64,000 nt of DNA, taken from positions 13,139,006-13,203,005 of the forward strand of contig NC_041039.1 of NCBI RefSeq assembly GCF_900634625.1, written 5' to 3'. Below the pieces are notes generated by a model. It was given only the letters and a program-made list of their open reading frames with translations, was not told the origin of the DNA and searched no databases. Origin of the DNA: Parambassis ranga. Taxonomy: Eukaryota; Chordata; Actinopteri; Ambassidae. Below, one piece after another: positions 37,940-50,870 of this stretch. How positions within the stretch are numbered: position 1 is the first letter of the stretch; each line of letters begins with the position of its first letter. Made by a program: the position numbers and the translations under genes.

Positions 37940-40221
37940 CTACTCCACATCCACCCTTATTGTCAGAGGACAGATTGTCAATGGGCTTGAGATTTTCCCG
38001 TACTCATACAGCCCAGGGGAGAAGTAGGGGAAAATCCTCTCTGTGAATCTGTCTTTGAAAGCGTGTATGATCGTCAGGTCAGCAGAGTTGATGAAGACTA
38101 CTTTTCCTTTGTCATAGTCCAGCTCCACAGTAATCCGCTCAGGCTTCTGCTTCATCACGAGCTTGGTGCGAGGCGAGGTCTGAGCCCAGAACGATTCTCC
38201 ATTGCACAGGCCTATAACCCAGAAGCCCTCAGTGGGGTTGAGGAAGATGGTGCTCTTTCTCTTGATGGACTCTCGGGCCACTCCGATGTACCAGTCTTTG
38301 CCTTGGCCCACCTCTACGGTCCAGGTGTGCTTTCCAGATGTGAAGCCGGTTGCTCCCAGCACGCACACACGGCTGGTGCAGCGTTCAGGGTTGTCAGGAA
38401 GGGGCTGCTTATTGCTGTACTGCACGCAGGTCAGCTCCTGAGAGAACCTGAGGTTGGACTGAGCTGTGTTTGGATCCAATGTGATGGGAACTGGAAAACA
38501 GGAAACACAGATGGATGAAATGCTTCCACACCTTTCAGTAGAGTATCAGTATAAATCAGAGGCTACTGTCTGTTCACCCACCGTATGTGACAATGCCGGC
38601 CATCTTCTTCCAGATTCCAAACCTCAGTAATCCCAGATGCTTCGCAGAATTTATTAGAATATCTCTGATACATTCTGGCTGTCGAATGTTGCTTTTGAAC
38701 CTGAAACATTTTAAAATATTAATACTATAAAGGGAAGAGTTGGTGCTGGTTTTTATAAAGGTGTGTGTTATACCTTTTCTTCGTCTCTTTGTAGTCCTGA
38801 AAGTGAATGAAGAAAGACGAAATTTAGTCATGAAAAACATAATTTCTGCCAGGCAGGGTTTGGATTTATATAATGTAGCATGTAAACACTGATTCCAAAC
38901 TACATGTATACCACAGAGCATCAGGCTTTACGGCACTGAATACGCATTTTAAATGTTTTAGCACATATTATTTCTTTACAATGAAACACCAAATGATTTA
39001 AAAAGCAATTTGTCTCTTGATCTAGTAACATTTTTTTTAAGCTTGACATAGTAAAGGTTATTTTTAGACAGTTACTATCAATATCCCCTAAATTACCCAC
39101 AGCCAAGCTACTATTTTGCAATACTACACAGAGGAACTACTACTACTACAACAGAGAACTTTTTTTTTTGACATACCGTAGTTTTGCTGTCTCACTGCCT
39201 CATACATTTAAGAAACAGTGTGTGAACACTGGTTGTAAACGTACCTGTAAAAAAGTCAAATCATTTGTTGCTGTAGATGCCTCGATGTCACTGATGGTGG
39301 AGGCGAGAGTTTCGATCTGGTCCTCAATGTCTTCCAGCTTCTTACACATCACCTGGACCTTTGTTTCCTCCTCCTGTCTGAGCACCTTCAGTCGATTGTT
39401 TTCCTCCTTTTGGAGGAACTGGTGGAACCTCAGGAACTCCTCCTTAATTGATGCCTCAGTTTGATGAGCTTGTGTCTGCAATGAAAAGGAAGCTGGTTAT
39501 TTATAACATAACAGGTTTGGGCTGCTGGATTTCCCCCCCAAGGACAGAAGAGAAAAAAACAAAGGTCCCACTAAGTTTAGTGTCAATGTGGATGAAATAA
39601 AAATGTTACCTGAATATAACTTTTAGTTTCCTCCCATTGATCCCTTGTATTTTTCAGTATTCTGAGTTTCTTCTGCAGGGACTCCAACATAGTTGAGATT
39701 TCAGTCTAAAACAACCAGAGAGTTAAAATCATTATTTTATAGACATACTTCTGTGTTGGTTTAAATTGAACTATGTTTCTCTGACATTTTAAATACAGTG
39801 AATTGATGGTAGAAAGAATCATCCTTACCCTCTTCTGTGTGGCTGCTTCCTCTACCGGGCAGCACTCATGCACTTTATGCTGTTTTGATATTTGGCAGAC
39901 GACACAAATGGGCTCTTCGTCATTCTTACAAAAAATCTTCAGCTTCTCGTTGTGAACTAAACAAACGTCTTGAGTCCTACTGGTCCTTTGCACTTGATAT
40001 TCGTCTGCAGCTATCTTTAGTGCCAAATTGATAGGAGGCCTCCCGGGGACGGACACGCTGCCACACACAGGACATTCTCGACATCCTTTCCATTCCCAGA
40101 ATTTGTGTAAACAAACTCTGCAAATATTGTGGCCGCATTTCAGAAGAACAGGAAAACAGTAAATCTCGGAGCACTGAGGACAAACTAAGTCCTCTTCGGA
40201 GATCGTGCTATTTGCTGCCAT
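37940..40221 (-). CDS. TRIM family E3 ubiquitin ligase (RING, B-box, coiled coil, PRY-SPRY)
   Basis: Probable E3 ubiquitin ligase of the large fish TRIM expansion, most like TRIM35/TRIM39-type proteins. Minus-strand exons: 39829-40221, 39610-39705, 39245-39475, 38774-38796 (23 nt), 38582-38700, 37940-38490, giving 470 aa. The first exon encodes a C3HC4 RING (CPQCSEIYCFPVLLKCGHN through CPVC) and a B-box 2 (CLVHNEKLKIFCKNDEEPIC through HKVHEC). Two exons form the coiled coil. The tiny 23-nt exon and the 119-nt exon are linkers typical of this class. The last exon carries PRY-SPRY with LDPNTA, GKHTWTVEVGQGKDWYIGVA and GFWVIGLCNG. The substrate is unknown; many fish paralogues act in antiviral immunity. 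It lies convergent with ighmbp2 only 143 bp apart. Confidence 0.92.
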
Positions 40222-41974
40222 CAGAGTAAGGTGTTCCTGTAAAATGAGGTGACAGGTGAACTCCCTTCTATGAGTGTTGTTACTGTAGAGTGCTGGACTG
40301 AAACTCCAGGAAACCACTGAACTAGTCTGACTAGTTATGCACATGCGGGTACGTGTGGTAGTACAACTGACACATTGACTTTGTTTGAAAACAAAACTAG
40401 GAACACTTGCTTTTCATTGCAGTTTATTTTCTGTATTGAAATGTTTCCAGGTACACTGTGTGACTTAATGCATAAATATATTAACAATGCATTTTAGTCA
40501 GACTCTAGATCAAATAAATCATGATTATATCAACACGATGACTAAAAAAAAATCCTAACAAATCTACATGTCTTAAATGTTTTTGTATTACTGCATTATC
40601 CTCAAAGCATAGAGGCAGAAACAGAGGTAGATTAAACAGACGAGCGGCTATATACTGTCAAAAATCCTTTTCATACCGCAGAACCAAGAATAAACTGCAC
40701 ATACAATTTGTGCTTTACACTGATGAGTCAACGTTACTTGACTGGATGTCGAGACCTCGGTGAGGTGGAAGGTGTTCCTAAAGTGAGAAATTTAAGTGCT
40801 TGTGCAGTAAAAGTGTCGGCCTGTCTCCTGCTCAAAGCTGGTGTGGAGAAAGATGTTACGTTTCTGTGTGAACTCCCAAAGTTTTGGTTTAAATTTAGTA
40901 GAAAGAGTTTGAGGAAAAACGATCTATGAGAATACATGTAGACAGAATATAATGGATAAAAGTCACTGAATATGAATAAATACTACAATAAACAAGTGAA
41001 CTAAGTAAATAGGCTGTTACATAATTTGATGTAATCCAATGTTGTTGCGCTGCATTGTAAATAAAACATGCAACCCCCCCACCCCCCCATCATGGTAAAA
41101 TGCAAGTAAATCTTTGATTACCCTTTAATTCATAAAGACAAAAACACTACATTAAACACTGTGTGTTTGTAATTGTGTGTGATTGGTCAAAGATGCTTTT
41201 CCAATAATAGGCTTCCTTCTTAAAATGCACCAATAATGTGCTGATGTCAGAGTTAAGAGTAAAACATTCCCAGAAAGACACAGAAAAGGAATTTCAGTAT
41301 GAACACAACATGTGTTGATCCTGTGAATAAGGATAATAAAACAGCTGCATGTACCTGTTTTGTAAAGACATACTAGTTTTTGAATGGTTAAGAGATTTTA
41401 GTTTAGTTTTTAGATTTTACAAAACACCTCAAATAATTCAAACTCTTTAAACAATTTGACATTAGAAGAGTATGTACATGAAGTAATAAATATGTATGAA
41501 GTCAGTAATGGCTCAACAGTTGGATGTAGTGTAAGAAGGTAGTGTAGAATTTGAAGCTGTCGGACAAAAGATCTTTCAATCTCATGTTTACTAAAGTCTA
41601 ATGCATAAAATAGCCCATACACTAATTTCTAAATGCTCTTTGTCTGTGTCCTGTTTAACTGCTGCAACAAATGGACAGTCAGAGACAATGTGTCTTCTCC
41701 AGCTTACTGTGAAATATAGCAATGTCAGTTATACCTCCTCTGTCAGCTTCAGACTGATGTCTCAAAAAGATGGGTGCCCTGATCATGTCCTCTGAGCCAG
41801 TGCTCCAGGACACTCTGGGTTCAGTTCAGCATCCTCTGCACAGAGCGGCAGGGTGTTACTCCCCAAACATCTTCGGCACTTCCTGAAGGCCACCTGCTTC
41901 TCTCAGATCAGTCAGGAGGCTGTGAGGCATCATGCTGTGTCTGCAGATCCGATTGCACAAACAGCAGTCCTCTA
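40222..41974. other. trim promoter side and rapsn 3' UTR
   Basis: About 1.75 kb without a recognised coding exon. The minus-strand poly(A) signal (TTTATT on plus, 40423-40428) would fit a long rapsn 3' UTR running through most of this interval, ending close to the trim promoter just above 40.22 kb. A C-rich run lies at about 41074-41089. Confidence 0.45.
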
Positions 41975-44900
41975 TCAGACGAATCCGGGTTTCATGGAGG
42001 ACTTGAAACATTTAGGACAGCCCTTTGTCCCGTTTGTCTGCAGACACCTGAAAGAAGAGCCCCATTAAAATAAAGAAATGCACACATTGAACTGAAATGC
42101 AACGGTGCTAATAACACCTACTTGAGATGGAAAATGTGGGAACAGGGTAGGGCCTGCAGCTTTTGGTCCCTGTCCCCGATGGACTCCCCACACATGCCGC
42201 AGTAGAGCTCCAGCTCCTCAACACACTGCAGGAACTTCACCACCTGCTCTCTGACCTCCTCCTGCTGCCCCTGGCTGCGGTAAATCCCTTCGCTCAGGCA
42301 GTGAACCTTCAGTGTGCACAGCTTTAGACAGAAGCACGAAAAGGCTGTAAACATCAATAAGCAGTCAAGTTTTTTTTAATGGTAGGGTAGGAGATTTCAT
42401 TCTGATGCACTTTTTGTTAAATTAGTGTGACTTCTCTTTATAATCCGATAGCAACCAATTAGTTCGGCAGTTTCCCATTACAACGAAGAATAATAATCAT
42501 CTGTGGAAGCTATAAAATGCTAAAAACATCAGCCAATCCTCCGGGACGACCCTGCGTGGAGTACTGGCTGGTTGTCACGCTCTTCCTGCTCTGAGGTACA
42601 TGCATGATGGCCGAAGTCACAGACCGCAGCTCATCTTCAGGTAATGCGCATCCATGTGATTGGGAGGTGTGTCTTCGGGGTGAGCTCCGAGAGAAAGGGG
42701 CGTGTGTTTACTTTTGAAATCTGGCTGACTCACTGAGTTTTCAAAATCTCCTACCCTACCTTTATTGGTTTTGGATATTTACCTAAAAAAATCTCCAAGA
42801 GATCATTCATGTATTCTACTCAATAATCGATTAGTTAATTAGTAATCAATCAGTCACCTTGTTTCCCATCCCATCTGCCAATTCCTGTGCTCTCTGCAGA
42901 GAGTCAAGAGCCTGCAAAATAAACAGCAGTGTGTCATGATTACCATCCATAGGTGGTTGTTTTTAGTTTTGCTGTATAAGTGGAATTTATATTTGTAGGG
43001 ACCTTGTCATATTCTTTCTGCAGAAGCCAACACTTTGAGACTCCAAGATAGACGTATGCTTGTCCAAGACGGTTTCCGATCTCAGTCATGATGCCCAGTG
43101 CAGACTCATAACGAGGGAATGCTTTCTAAACATAAGAAGAGGAATAAAATTAAAGCTTCTTCTTAACAACCCAAAAAAGTTAGTACTGATGGCAACATCT
43201 TACATCAGCGTCACGCCTGCAGCGGTGTATGTCTGCAAAGTTTAGTAAGCACAGAGCCTGAAGAGGCCGGTCACCATGCTGGAGAGCGATCTTCATAGAT
43301 TCCTGTTGAAGCACAAAGCAGATGATTTACTAACAAAAACAAACTGACACCAACATGCTACAAAAAGCTAGAGGTAAACATGACTCATGATTATTTTAAA
43401 AAGCACACAGTACAGAGATGATTTTATTGAGAATTTCTGGTTTCATTAAACGGTCAAACAACCCACAGGGAGAAGCAGCTGAGGAATCTGAGCTGCTGTT
43501 GTTTCACCTCTAGGACTCCTCTTGTACTCTGGTATTCTGAATATGACAGGATGTGTAAATTGTTTGGCTAAATGTGTTTGGCAAATGTAATAAATCTGAA
43601 ATGCATCCCGCTGTCTTGTTACTATACTTTTGCACTCTAAGGCAATGACATCAAGATATTTTTCACCCTTGGTACATAATTAGAACAGACAGAAGACTAA
43701 AAGCAAGCTCTTCATTAACACTTTAAACCGTGCCTCTGTGAGCATATTTTTGTCGAGGCCTAAGGCCTCGTACAACAGAGCAGCTGGTGCTTGCACCTGT
43801 CAGCAGCACAGCATCTACCGTATCTGCAGTAGGTATCAGAATGAACAAAGGCATCGAGGGGATGGCGCGTCGGCAAAGGGAAACCAAAACTGTGACAGTC
43901 TCCGTGTTACGTAAGTTTGTCTCAGAGGACAGTGAGGATGTGGTGGACGGTTATAAAACAATACCTCACAGCACTCCATGGCGTCTGGCAGACGGTCCAG
44001 TTTCCTGTAGGCTACAGACATGTGGTACTGGCTCATGGCTCGATACTTGAGGCTCCAACCTTTGCCGTAGTCATTGACAAGCTCCGCTGCTTTGCAGGGG
44101 AAGAACAGGGCTTTCTCATAGTCCTGCGGTCAGACATGAAAGACACTATTAATCTCTGCAGTTTGTCTTCCGAGAAGACAAGACTGTTTGTTGGCTGCAT
44201 TACTATGTAATATTTTTATTGTTGGACAGAACAACATTGACATACGAGTGCATTCTTCAAACAGCGCTTCATCACAATCCCATTGAAACCAATCCTCCCT
44301 GGGAAGCCAGGGGATTACACTTACAAATCTCTGATGTCAAGGGTACTACATAAACCCCCACAGCAGCCTCACTCCACCCCTTGTCTCTTGTTTTACAATA
44401 CCCAGCACTACACCAGCAAACCATTGATGATGTTCACTCAGATGCTCTGCAGTGTTTTCATACTCTGCAAATAGGCTGGCAAAATCAGTGTGGATAGCGC
44501 AATCAAGTCACACAAACAGGCAGTGAAGTCTGTAATGTCTCATTCAATACTAATTTTTATGATGTGCCACATTCAGATCACTTGAGTACCTTAAGGTGGA
44601 CATAGATGTTGCCCAGACTGCAGCAGACTCTGCACTCCAGCATCTTGTCATCGTTGTTGTGTGCGTAGCGCAGGGCCTTCTCGTAGCTCTCCAGGGCTTT
44701 CTGGAAGACACTGAGGCCCAGGAAGGCGTTGCCCATGCTTAGACATACCTGTCCATTCAGCTGCAGGCTCACAGTGGTGCCCTGCATGTTTAAGCAGGTC
44801 TTACAGTAGGACACCGTTTTCTGGAAGTCGCACAGTTTCTCATTGCTGCGTGCCAAGTTCAGGTAGCCCTCCGTCAGGTAGTCCGGGTCCTCCATTTCTC

Positions 44901-45661
44901 TGGCTGTGTCAATTTGATCAAGGGCGTACTGCGGGGATCATGGGGAGAGCAGTTGGAGGAAAGATGGTACAGAAAAAGAGCTACAATTAAAAAAGAGGAA
45001 TTATCTGACAGGACACAAGATTCCTGCTTTATAAAGTCCTCATTAAAACCGAGTGAGAGAAAGTGGGTGGTGTTTGAGCGAGGATGATTATGTCAACAAG
45101 ACACCCCACACTCATACTTAGGTTGCAGAGCACTTATTTACTCTGCAACGTGTGGAAGCCACAAATTAACCCATGCTTCTCACGATCGCTGCAAATGGAA
45201 GATAGTAACCTTTGACCTCCTCCCATGCAGAAATCAGTGACATATTGAGGAAATGATTAAATGCTGTTACATATTTAAAATGATGAGATATTTACCGACA
45301 TTCAAAAAGGATTTACAAACACAGAAACCTTCATAACACATAAAAAGTCCCAAATTATTTAAACCAAGTTATGACAAATCTGATTAAACTACGAAGTAAG
45401 CTTCAGCACTGCTCAGATACACATATTTTCACAAAGGGTTTTCTTTTAAAGAACCACAGTGAGGCTTACCTTCAACATATCTTTGTATTTTCCCATTTCT
45501 GAGTGAGCTGTGATCAGGCAGCCCAATACACGAAACTTCCCTCCAGGATCCGAGGTCTTTTCCAGCACTTTTGTCCACACATGCAGGGCTTTGTCTGTCT
45601 GATTGGACTGATACAATCTCAGGCCTTTCTCTATCTGGTGCTTCGTTTGGTCCTGGCCCAT
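41975..45661 (-). CDS. rapsn: Rapsyn, 43-kDa acetylcholine-receptor-associated protein of the synapse
   Basis: Peripheral membrane scaffold that clusters nicotinic acetylcholine receptors at the neuromuscular junction. Minus-strand exons: 45470-45661, 44590-44928, 43965-44123, 43204-43302, 43003-43125, 42858-42911, 42122-42321, 41975-42047, giving 412 aa, identical in length to human rapsyn. MGQDQTKHQIEKG keeps the N-myristoylated Gly2. Tandem TPR units follow (e.g. GNAFLGLSVFQKALESYEKA, AMSQYHMSVAYRKLDRL). The C-terminal RING-H2 finger reads CGMCGESIG, then LPCSHIFHLKCL and GCPKC, ending SSMKPGFV. An in-frame upstream ATG (45749-45751) would add 30 residues and destroy the myristoylation start, so the inner ATG was chosen. 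Intron 6 (42322-42857) holds a MITE. Confidence 0.97.
42376..42764. mobile_element. TTAA-flanked MITE, long copy
   Basis: Second copy of the 17784-18081 family, in a rapsn intron. It shares GGTAGGGTAGGAGATTTCAT at the left and AAATCTCCTACCCTACC at the right, plus most of the interior. It carries about 95 extra internal bases (roughly 42490-42590) that the first copy lacks. TTAA precedes the left end; the right flank is TTTATT, so the target duplication is imperfect. Confidence 0.78.
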
Positions 45662-47474
45662 CTCTGCTGTAAGGCGCCTCATAAAAATATTCATTAGTTT
45701 AGGCCATGCAATTTCGGTGAGGAAGCAAGAAAGCAGATCCTTGCCATGCACAGTACAACTCCAAAGCAGGTCCCTTGAAGATGATCCTGTGAGAGGTCGG
45801 TGCCAGGAGGCCTACCAGATCCCGCTCTATCAGCTCCGGCTGTGCTGAGACAGAAAGGAAATTGGATCCACCAAAGAGTAACGGTGACACACCAAGACCA
45901 TTATCACCAAACGATTCGTGGAGAGCTGGAGGCCCAAGAAAATATCTTCCCCATTTAACCATGCAGTGATCGCCTCTCACCATCAAGTGTTCAAAAAGTC
46001 TCCCTCAGATTTCCGTTTGAAAAACGTCAAAGAAACACGTTTCCCGGCGGAGTGCTAGCCGTGATATCCCAGAATATCTACTCCCTCCACACCCCAGCGA
46101 AAGGAATTCTCAACACCCCTGTGTCCCACCCCCTCCACCTTCCTCCTGCTGCTGGCGCTACAGCAGATGGCCTTGTCACTCTAGACCATGTGTCCCTTCA
46201 GGAATTATGTTCTGCCCTCAGCAAACAAACCCAAGGTCACTATAGCTCCTAGCGATCTACCTTCACACTAAACCTCACTCACTGACCAACACAGGACGCA
46301 ACTTCTTACATCACAAACCTCTGTAGCATTAAAGACACTCATCCAACCAAGAACTTGAGCAGAGCTGTGAACTGCGATATGGAAGATATAAGCAGCCTTT
46401 ATTCCCACACATTAAAGACTGGCGTGTCAGATGGCGCTTGTAGTGGCAGTCAGGTCCTATTGGGAGTCTTATGGAGGCACATATGTGCCCCCAGAAACCC
46501 CCACCCCTCATCTCGGCGTCAGCAACTGATGCTTAGAATAGTTCACAAAGTCTGACATGTTACTGGGCTTGGGTTTCAGCTGCACAACCTCCTGCAGCAC
46601 ATCAATGGGATCAAAGTTTTGGCCTTTCTGTAGCACCTTTTCTCTCCTTCAATTCTCCTTTTTCACATTTTCCAAGGGCAGAAATGGGCACCTTCACCAC
46701 CATTCAAAATCAGAACCTGCCAATGTAAAGATAAACGTGTGCAGAAGATATGCGTTTGTTGAGCGAAGGTTTTCAGGACCTTCTTAACAACACAGAGCTG
46801 CATTTCTAAATGAATCAATGTATAATTGCACCAATGAAAGATGCTAAATCCTTGGTAATAAACCACCAAGAGATACATAAAGACTAAACGGTCATAATTA
46901 TAGAAACAAACAGCAGCTGCTTGTAGCTACAGCAATGTATTTGATTTATGTCTGTTAACAGTTTTACTTGAACATGTACAGTGTGTACATCAAAAAATAC
47001 AATCTTAAGACAATAAATTGTGAAAAACTGGAAAGTTAAAAAACATCCCTATGACTTAAAATTTGACATCTGAAGATATTCAGCCTACAACATGATGGAT
47101 ACACTTGATCACTCACATTATACTGAGGGACATCAGTAGAGGTTTTACACTGAAGCTGTTCATGCGTGTCAGTAAACAAGCACAGGAAACAATAGATTAG
47201 TTCATCACTGGTTACAGCATCACCACATATTATCTGAGTTCTCAGCTAAAGGATCCACAATGAGACGTACTGTAATAGAAGACACACGCCGCTTAACTGT
47301 CGGCTGGTAGTTAAGTCTGAATGGAATGAGTGACACAGCTGAGTAAATACATTTAGGGCAGGTCTCTTCACTGGATGGCTGAAGAGTGAAGTCATGGTTG
47401 AGTTATCCAACAGTCTTCCCTGATTGTCTGTGGCAAGTGTGTGTGGACCACAGTGTGAACATCCGGAGGACAGG
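45662..47474. other. Intergenic region, rapsn 5' side and kbtbd4 3' UTR
   Basis: About 1.8 kb without a gene I can name. The right part should hold the kbtbd4 3' UTR and the left part the rapsn 5' UTR and promoter. Two minus-strand stretches look codon-like but are unassigned: 45699-45986 (open frame, 95 codons) and 46508-46640 (43 codons ending in TGA). See findings. Confidence 0.4.
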
Positions 47475-49378
47475 TCAGGCCAAAACAAACTGCCAGTTCG
47501 TGAGGAGGATTTTTATACCTCTGATAACGGAGACAACGGATGTGGCTGGGTTAAACTTCAATGTATTAGCGTCACCTTTCTTACATTTGTCCCTGAATAC
47601 ATATATGCAGCCATTACAACTGGCAACCTTCCACAGAGAAGGAACACAGCTCCACACCTCGGGGAAGCGCAGGCGGGTGAAGCTCTCCAGCAAGGGATTG
47701 TAACAAACCAGGGAGTCCCCTTCTGCTACAATAAAGATCACGTCCATGTGGACCGCGGCATGCATGCAGCCGGCAAACGGAAGCATGTAAGGTTTAAGCT
47801 GGCACTTTTGGGAGGAGGTGTCAAAGCACTGTATGAGACGGGATGGCTTAGTGAAAAAGTCATTGTCATTCTCCTCCCCTCCGAGCAAGTAAATGGTCCC
47901 ACCCAAGTTAACGCCAGCAGCCCCAGACACTGCAGTGTCCAGCTGGTTGGTCTCTGTCCACATGTTGTCCTTTACTGTGTAGTAGATGACAGCATTAGAG
48001 AGTGTGTCCTGCAACGTCTTACCGCCTAGCGAGTAGATGGCATCCTCAGTGGCGACAGAGACCATGGTGTGGTGGAGGCGATCTCTGGGCAGTGGTGCAC
48101 AGCGCTCCCAGTCCATGGTGTGCATGTTGCACTTCCACATACGGCGGGGAATAGACCCCCCGACCACGTACAGGTCTCCCCCATGTTTACAGGCTGCAGT
48201 GATCTGATGGCATAAACTGTTCTGGCCACTCACGCTGATCGCATCGTCTTCGTCACAGTGCAGTGACACAGCCAGGGAGTGAGTCCTCGTCTCCTCTTTA
48301 CCAATCAGGTAAATGTGGACATTCTCACCAATTTCCTGTATACACAGCAGAAAGAAATGCATCAGAGATAGAACATAGATCAATAAACAAACCTTTCCTC
48401 AGCTCTGTACAGACAAATGTTACCTTAAGATTTTCTTGGAGGATACAAGAGAACTCCTCTCTCTCAACTTTATTGTGGTTTATCCATGAATCAATGGCCA
48501 CTGTTGGATTCTGGGAGCTCGGAACACCATCTGATCACAAACACTGGGCTCATTAGAAACTACACACTTGGAAAATATGGTTTACATTAAATAATTTACA
48601 AGAAGGTAACAGCATCTTCACACCAAGAAAACCAAGAGAAAACATGTATGCTTGACATGCATGCTTTACTCTATGTAAACTACAAACGCTACCTTTGATG
48701 ATGTCTAAAAGCAGACAGAGAGGCAGGTTGAGGAATTCTTCAGTTTGATGTAGCTGAGCCAGGTGAATTTTAGCACAGTGCTTGGCAGCAGTATACAGCT
48801 CCTGGTCACTGTGTCTGTCTGCAAGCCACATCACCTAAAAAAAATCAAAGAAAAAGCTGATGAAACATTGTTAAGATGCCAGGCTGTTATATTGGTGAAC
48901 TAAAACTGCAAGTCACCTGTAAGCAATTCTTGACCTCCACAGTTCGTGACAGGAAGCGGGAGCATTCTTCAAACAGAGCAGTCAGCTGGTACATGTCTGC
49001 CATCTCATATGTGTCCTGCAGCTCCTCTACTCTTAGTTTAATTGTACCATGGTAGATGTAATCAATCAGCAGCTGAAAGACAGTGGCACTGACATCCTTC
49101 AGCTCTATAGAGCGGTTGTGAGACTCTTTGAGGTTAGAGGTGAACATTGAGCGGAAAAAGCTGCTCTGAGCTGAGAGCACTAGCCGATGCAGTTGAAACT
49201 CTTTGCTGTCCACGGTAACAGTGACATCAGCGAACAAGCCATCCTCAAGGCACAAGTCCATGATGCTCTTTACCACTCGGCTTGAGTGAGATCTGTCAGT
49301 GAATGTGTATCCCAAGAAGTAGTTCTCCTCTCCGATAGAGCCCCCGACACCGAGGCTTCCCTCCTCACTGGACTCCAT
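47475..49378 (-). CDS. kbtbd4: Kelch repeat and BTB domain-containing protein 4
   Basis: Substrate adaptor of a CUL3-RING ubiquitin ligase; the human protein recruits CoREST/HDAC components and is mutated in medulloblastoma. Minus-strand exons: 48917-49378, 48693-48834, 48424-48530, 47475-48335, giving 523 aa (human 518). The first exon holds the BTB domain (LFADVTVTVDSKEFQLHRLV, FFRSMFTSNLKE, LIDYIYHGTIKL). The BACK region follows (VMWLADRHSDQELYTAAKHC). The last exon holds the kelch propeller (GGDLYVVGGSIPRRMWKC, DAIYSLGGKTLQDTLSNAVI, GTIYLLGGEENDNDFFTKPS) and the conserved end LLTNWQFVLA. The PRR segment SIPRRMWKC, where human tumour insertions occur, is intact. A 5' UTR splice acceptor lies just above the ATG (about 49392). 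Confidence 0.97.
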
Positions 49379-50870
49379 CTTTGTTGGCACCTGAGAAAAG
49401 GTCACCAAAAACAATCGTCACGTTTATATGGCAGTTTATAAGGTAAGAAAACAGGTCTGTTATAAATTCTACCTTCATTAGGGTGAAAACAGTACTTTGA
49501 CAACACACATTGGCTACAAACAGATAAACTAAACAAATATGAAAAACTTTCCTTATTCATTTTACAACAGACTATGGCAAATAAAAACATTTTACAAATC
49601 TGACTGAAACTTGAGTGCTTTGGTGCCCGTTAGTTATATTTATTACTGTTGTTAAATATATCAAACATTATGGTTTTAAATGACAAAAACTTGTATGTAA
49701 AAATTCAACACAAATGCAACTGTCCAAAGGCTAAATTATATTGCCAATAAATGAACTGATAAGGCAACTTAGGTAAATTAATCGGTAATTCAATCACATA
49801 CGTTTCTGAATCTTTAAATAGTGCGTGATGTCAGTTTAAATATATAAATATGATCAGCAAAATTGCAAGGCTAAGCTATAAAACGATACTTTACGAAGAC
49901 AATAGTGTTTACTGGATGGCTATGCTACGCTAACGAGTAACGCTGTGTTTACGCTTATGATTAGCCATAGCAGCTAGCAGGCTAGCTACCGTTCCTATGA
50001 GTGCACAATTCAAATGCGATTTTGTGAAGGTTGAGATATTACTAGGGCTGCAAATAAGATAGCATAGTAATGACACTGTTGACGTTGCAAGTAAACAACC
50101 GTGGTTACCTTAATCTCCACTACTTTATCATTCAGAAAAAGATGAACTGTTCACCGGAAGTACATAAACTTTTTTCATTTTTTTTCCTCTATGAAGCGCT
50201 TTAAAGGCTCTAGCTGGCGATAGTGCCACCGTGTGGTAGACCTTCGTAACTACAGTTTCTCACTTAAAACTCATAAACTCAACATATTTTGGTAAATAGA
50301 CTAATCCAGCTTTACTTTTATAATAAGTGACGTCAGCACATGCACAGACAAAAAACAATTAAACCATTTTTGTCACATCAATTTAAGTTTTAACTGTATA
50401 CTATGCATAATTAATATCCTCATTGGGGAGTCTACTTTAAGGTTTTATTGATAATACTTCATCCATTGAATTATTATAACCTTGATAAGATGATTTTTAG
50501 GGAAAATCTTTTATTTCATTGGGTAAATATTTAAATTAATAGTAAAAAATACTAAAAATACTGATTTGTTTTGTGTCATTAAATTCTGGGAAATTAAGTA
50601 ATGCCTTTTGTTAATTTTTGCACGATTCAGTGTGAGTGCTGCTAGCTGAACACTTTTCATGCTGGGTATTAAGAGGCAGTATCCCAAACTATTGCTGCTC
50701 TGCTCTGCATCAAAGCCAACTGGCTTTTGGTCCTTTTTTCCAAAGTGAAAATATGTCCGGTATTGACTCCTCTCCTGCCTGGATTCACAGAAGTGCAGCA
50801 GTGAGAGTGGAGGTGAGACGGTTGTGTTGCTGATCATCTGTTATCATCTATAATCAAAATAAGAAAGATC
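49379..50870. promoter_or_regulatory. Divergent region between kbtbd4 and the fam180b-like gene
   Basis: About 1.5 kb without a recognised coding exon. The kbtbd4 5' UTR probably continues to a promoter near 50.1 kb. A CTCF-core-like motif is on the minus strand at 50223-50236 (GTGCCACCGTGTGG on plus). The short open frame at 50636-50833 is not supported as coding. Confidence 0.4.

Noticed and set aside
38063..38518. 151-codon plus-strand open frame
   Set aside because: Antisense of the SPRY exon of the TRIM gene.
45662..45751. In-frame 30-residue N-terminal extension of rapsyn
   Set aside because: It would remove the N-terminal Gly used for myristoylation; the inner start gives exactly 412 aa as in other vertebrates.
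47424..48029. 201-codon plus-strand open frame
   Set aside because: It is the complement of the kelch exon of kbtbd4 and has no family-like motifs. The minus-strand reading matches KBTBD4 throughout.
50636..50833. Upstream ATG MSGIDSSPAW as the start of the fam180b-like gene
   Set aside because: This frame is not continuous with the signal-peptide exon at 50871, which gives the expected secreted N-terminus.
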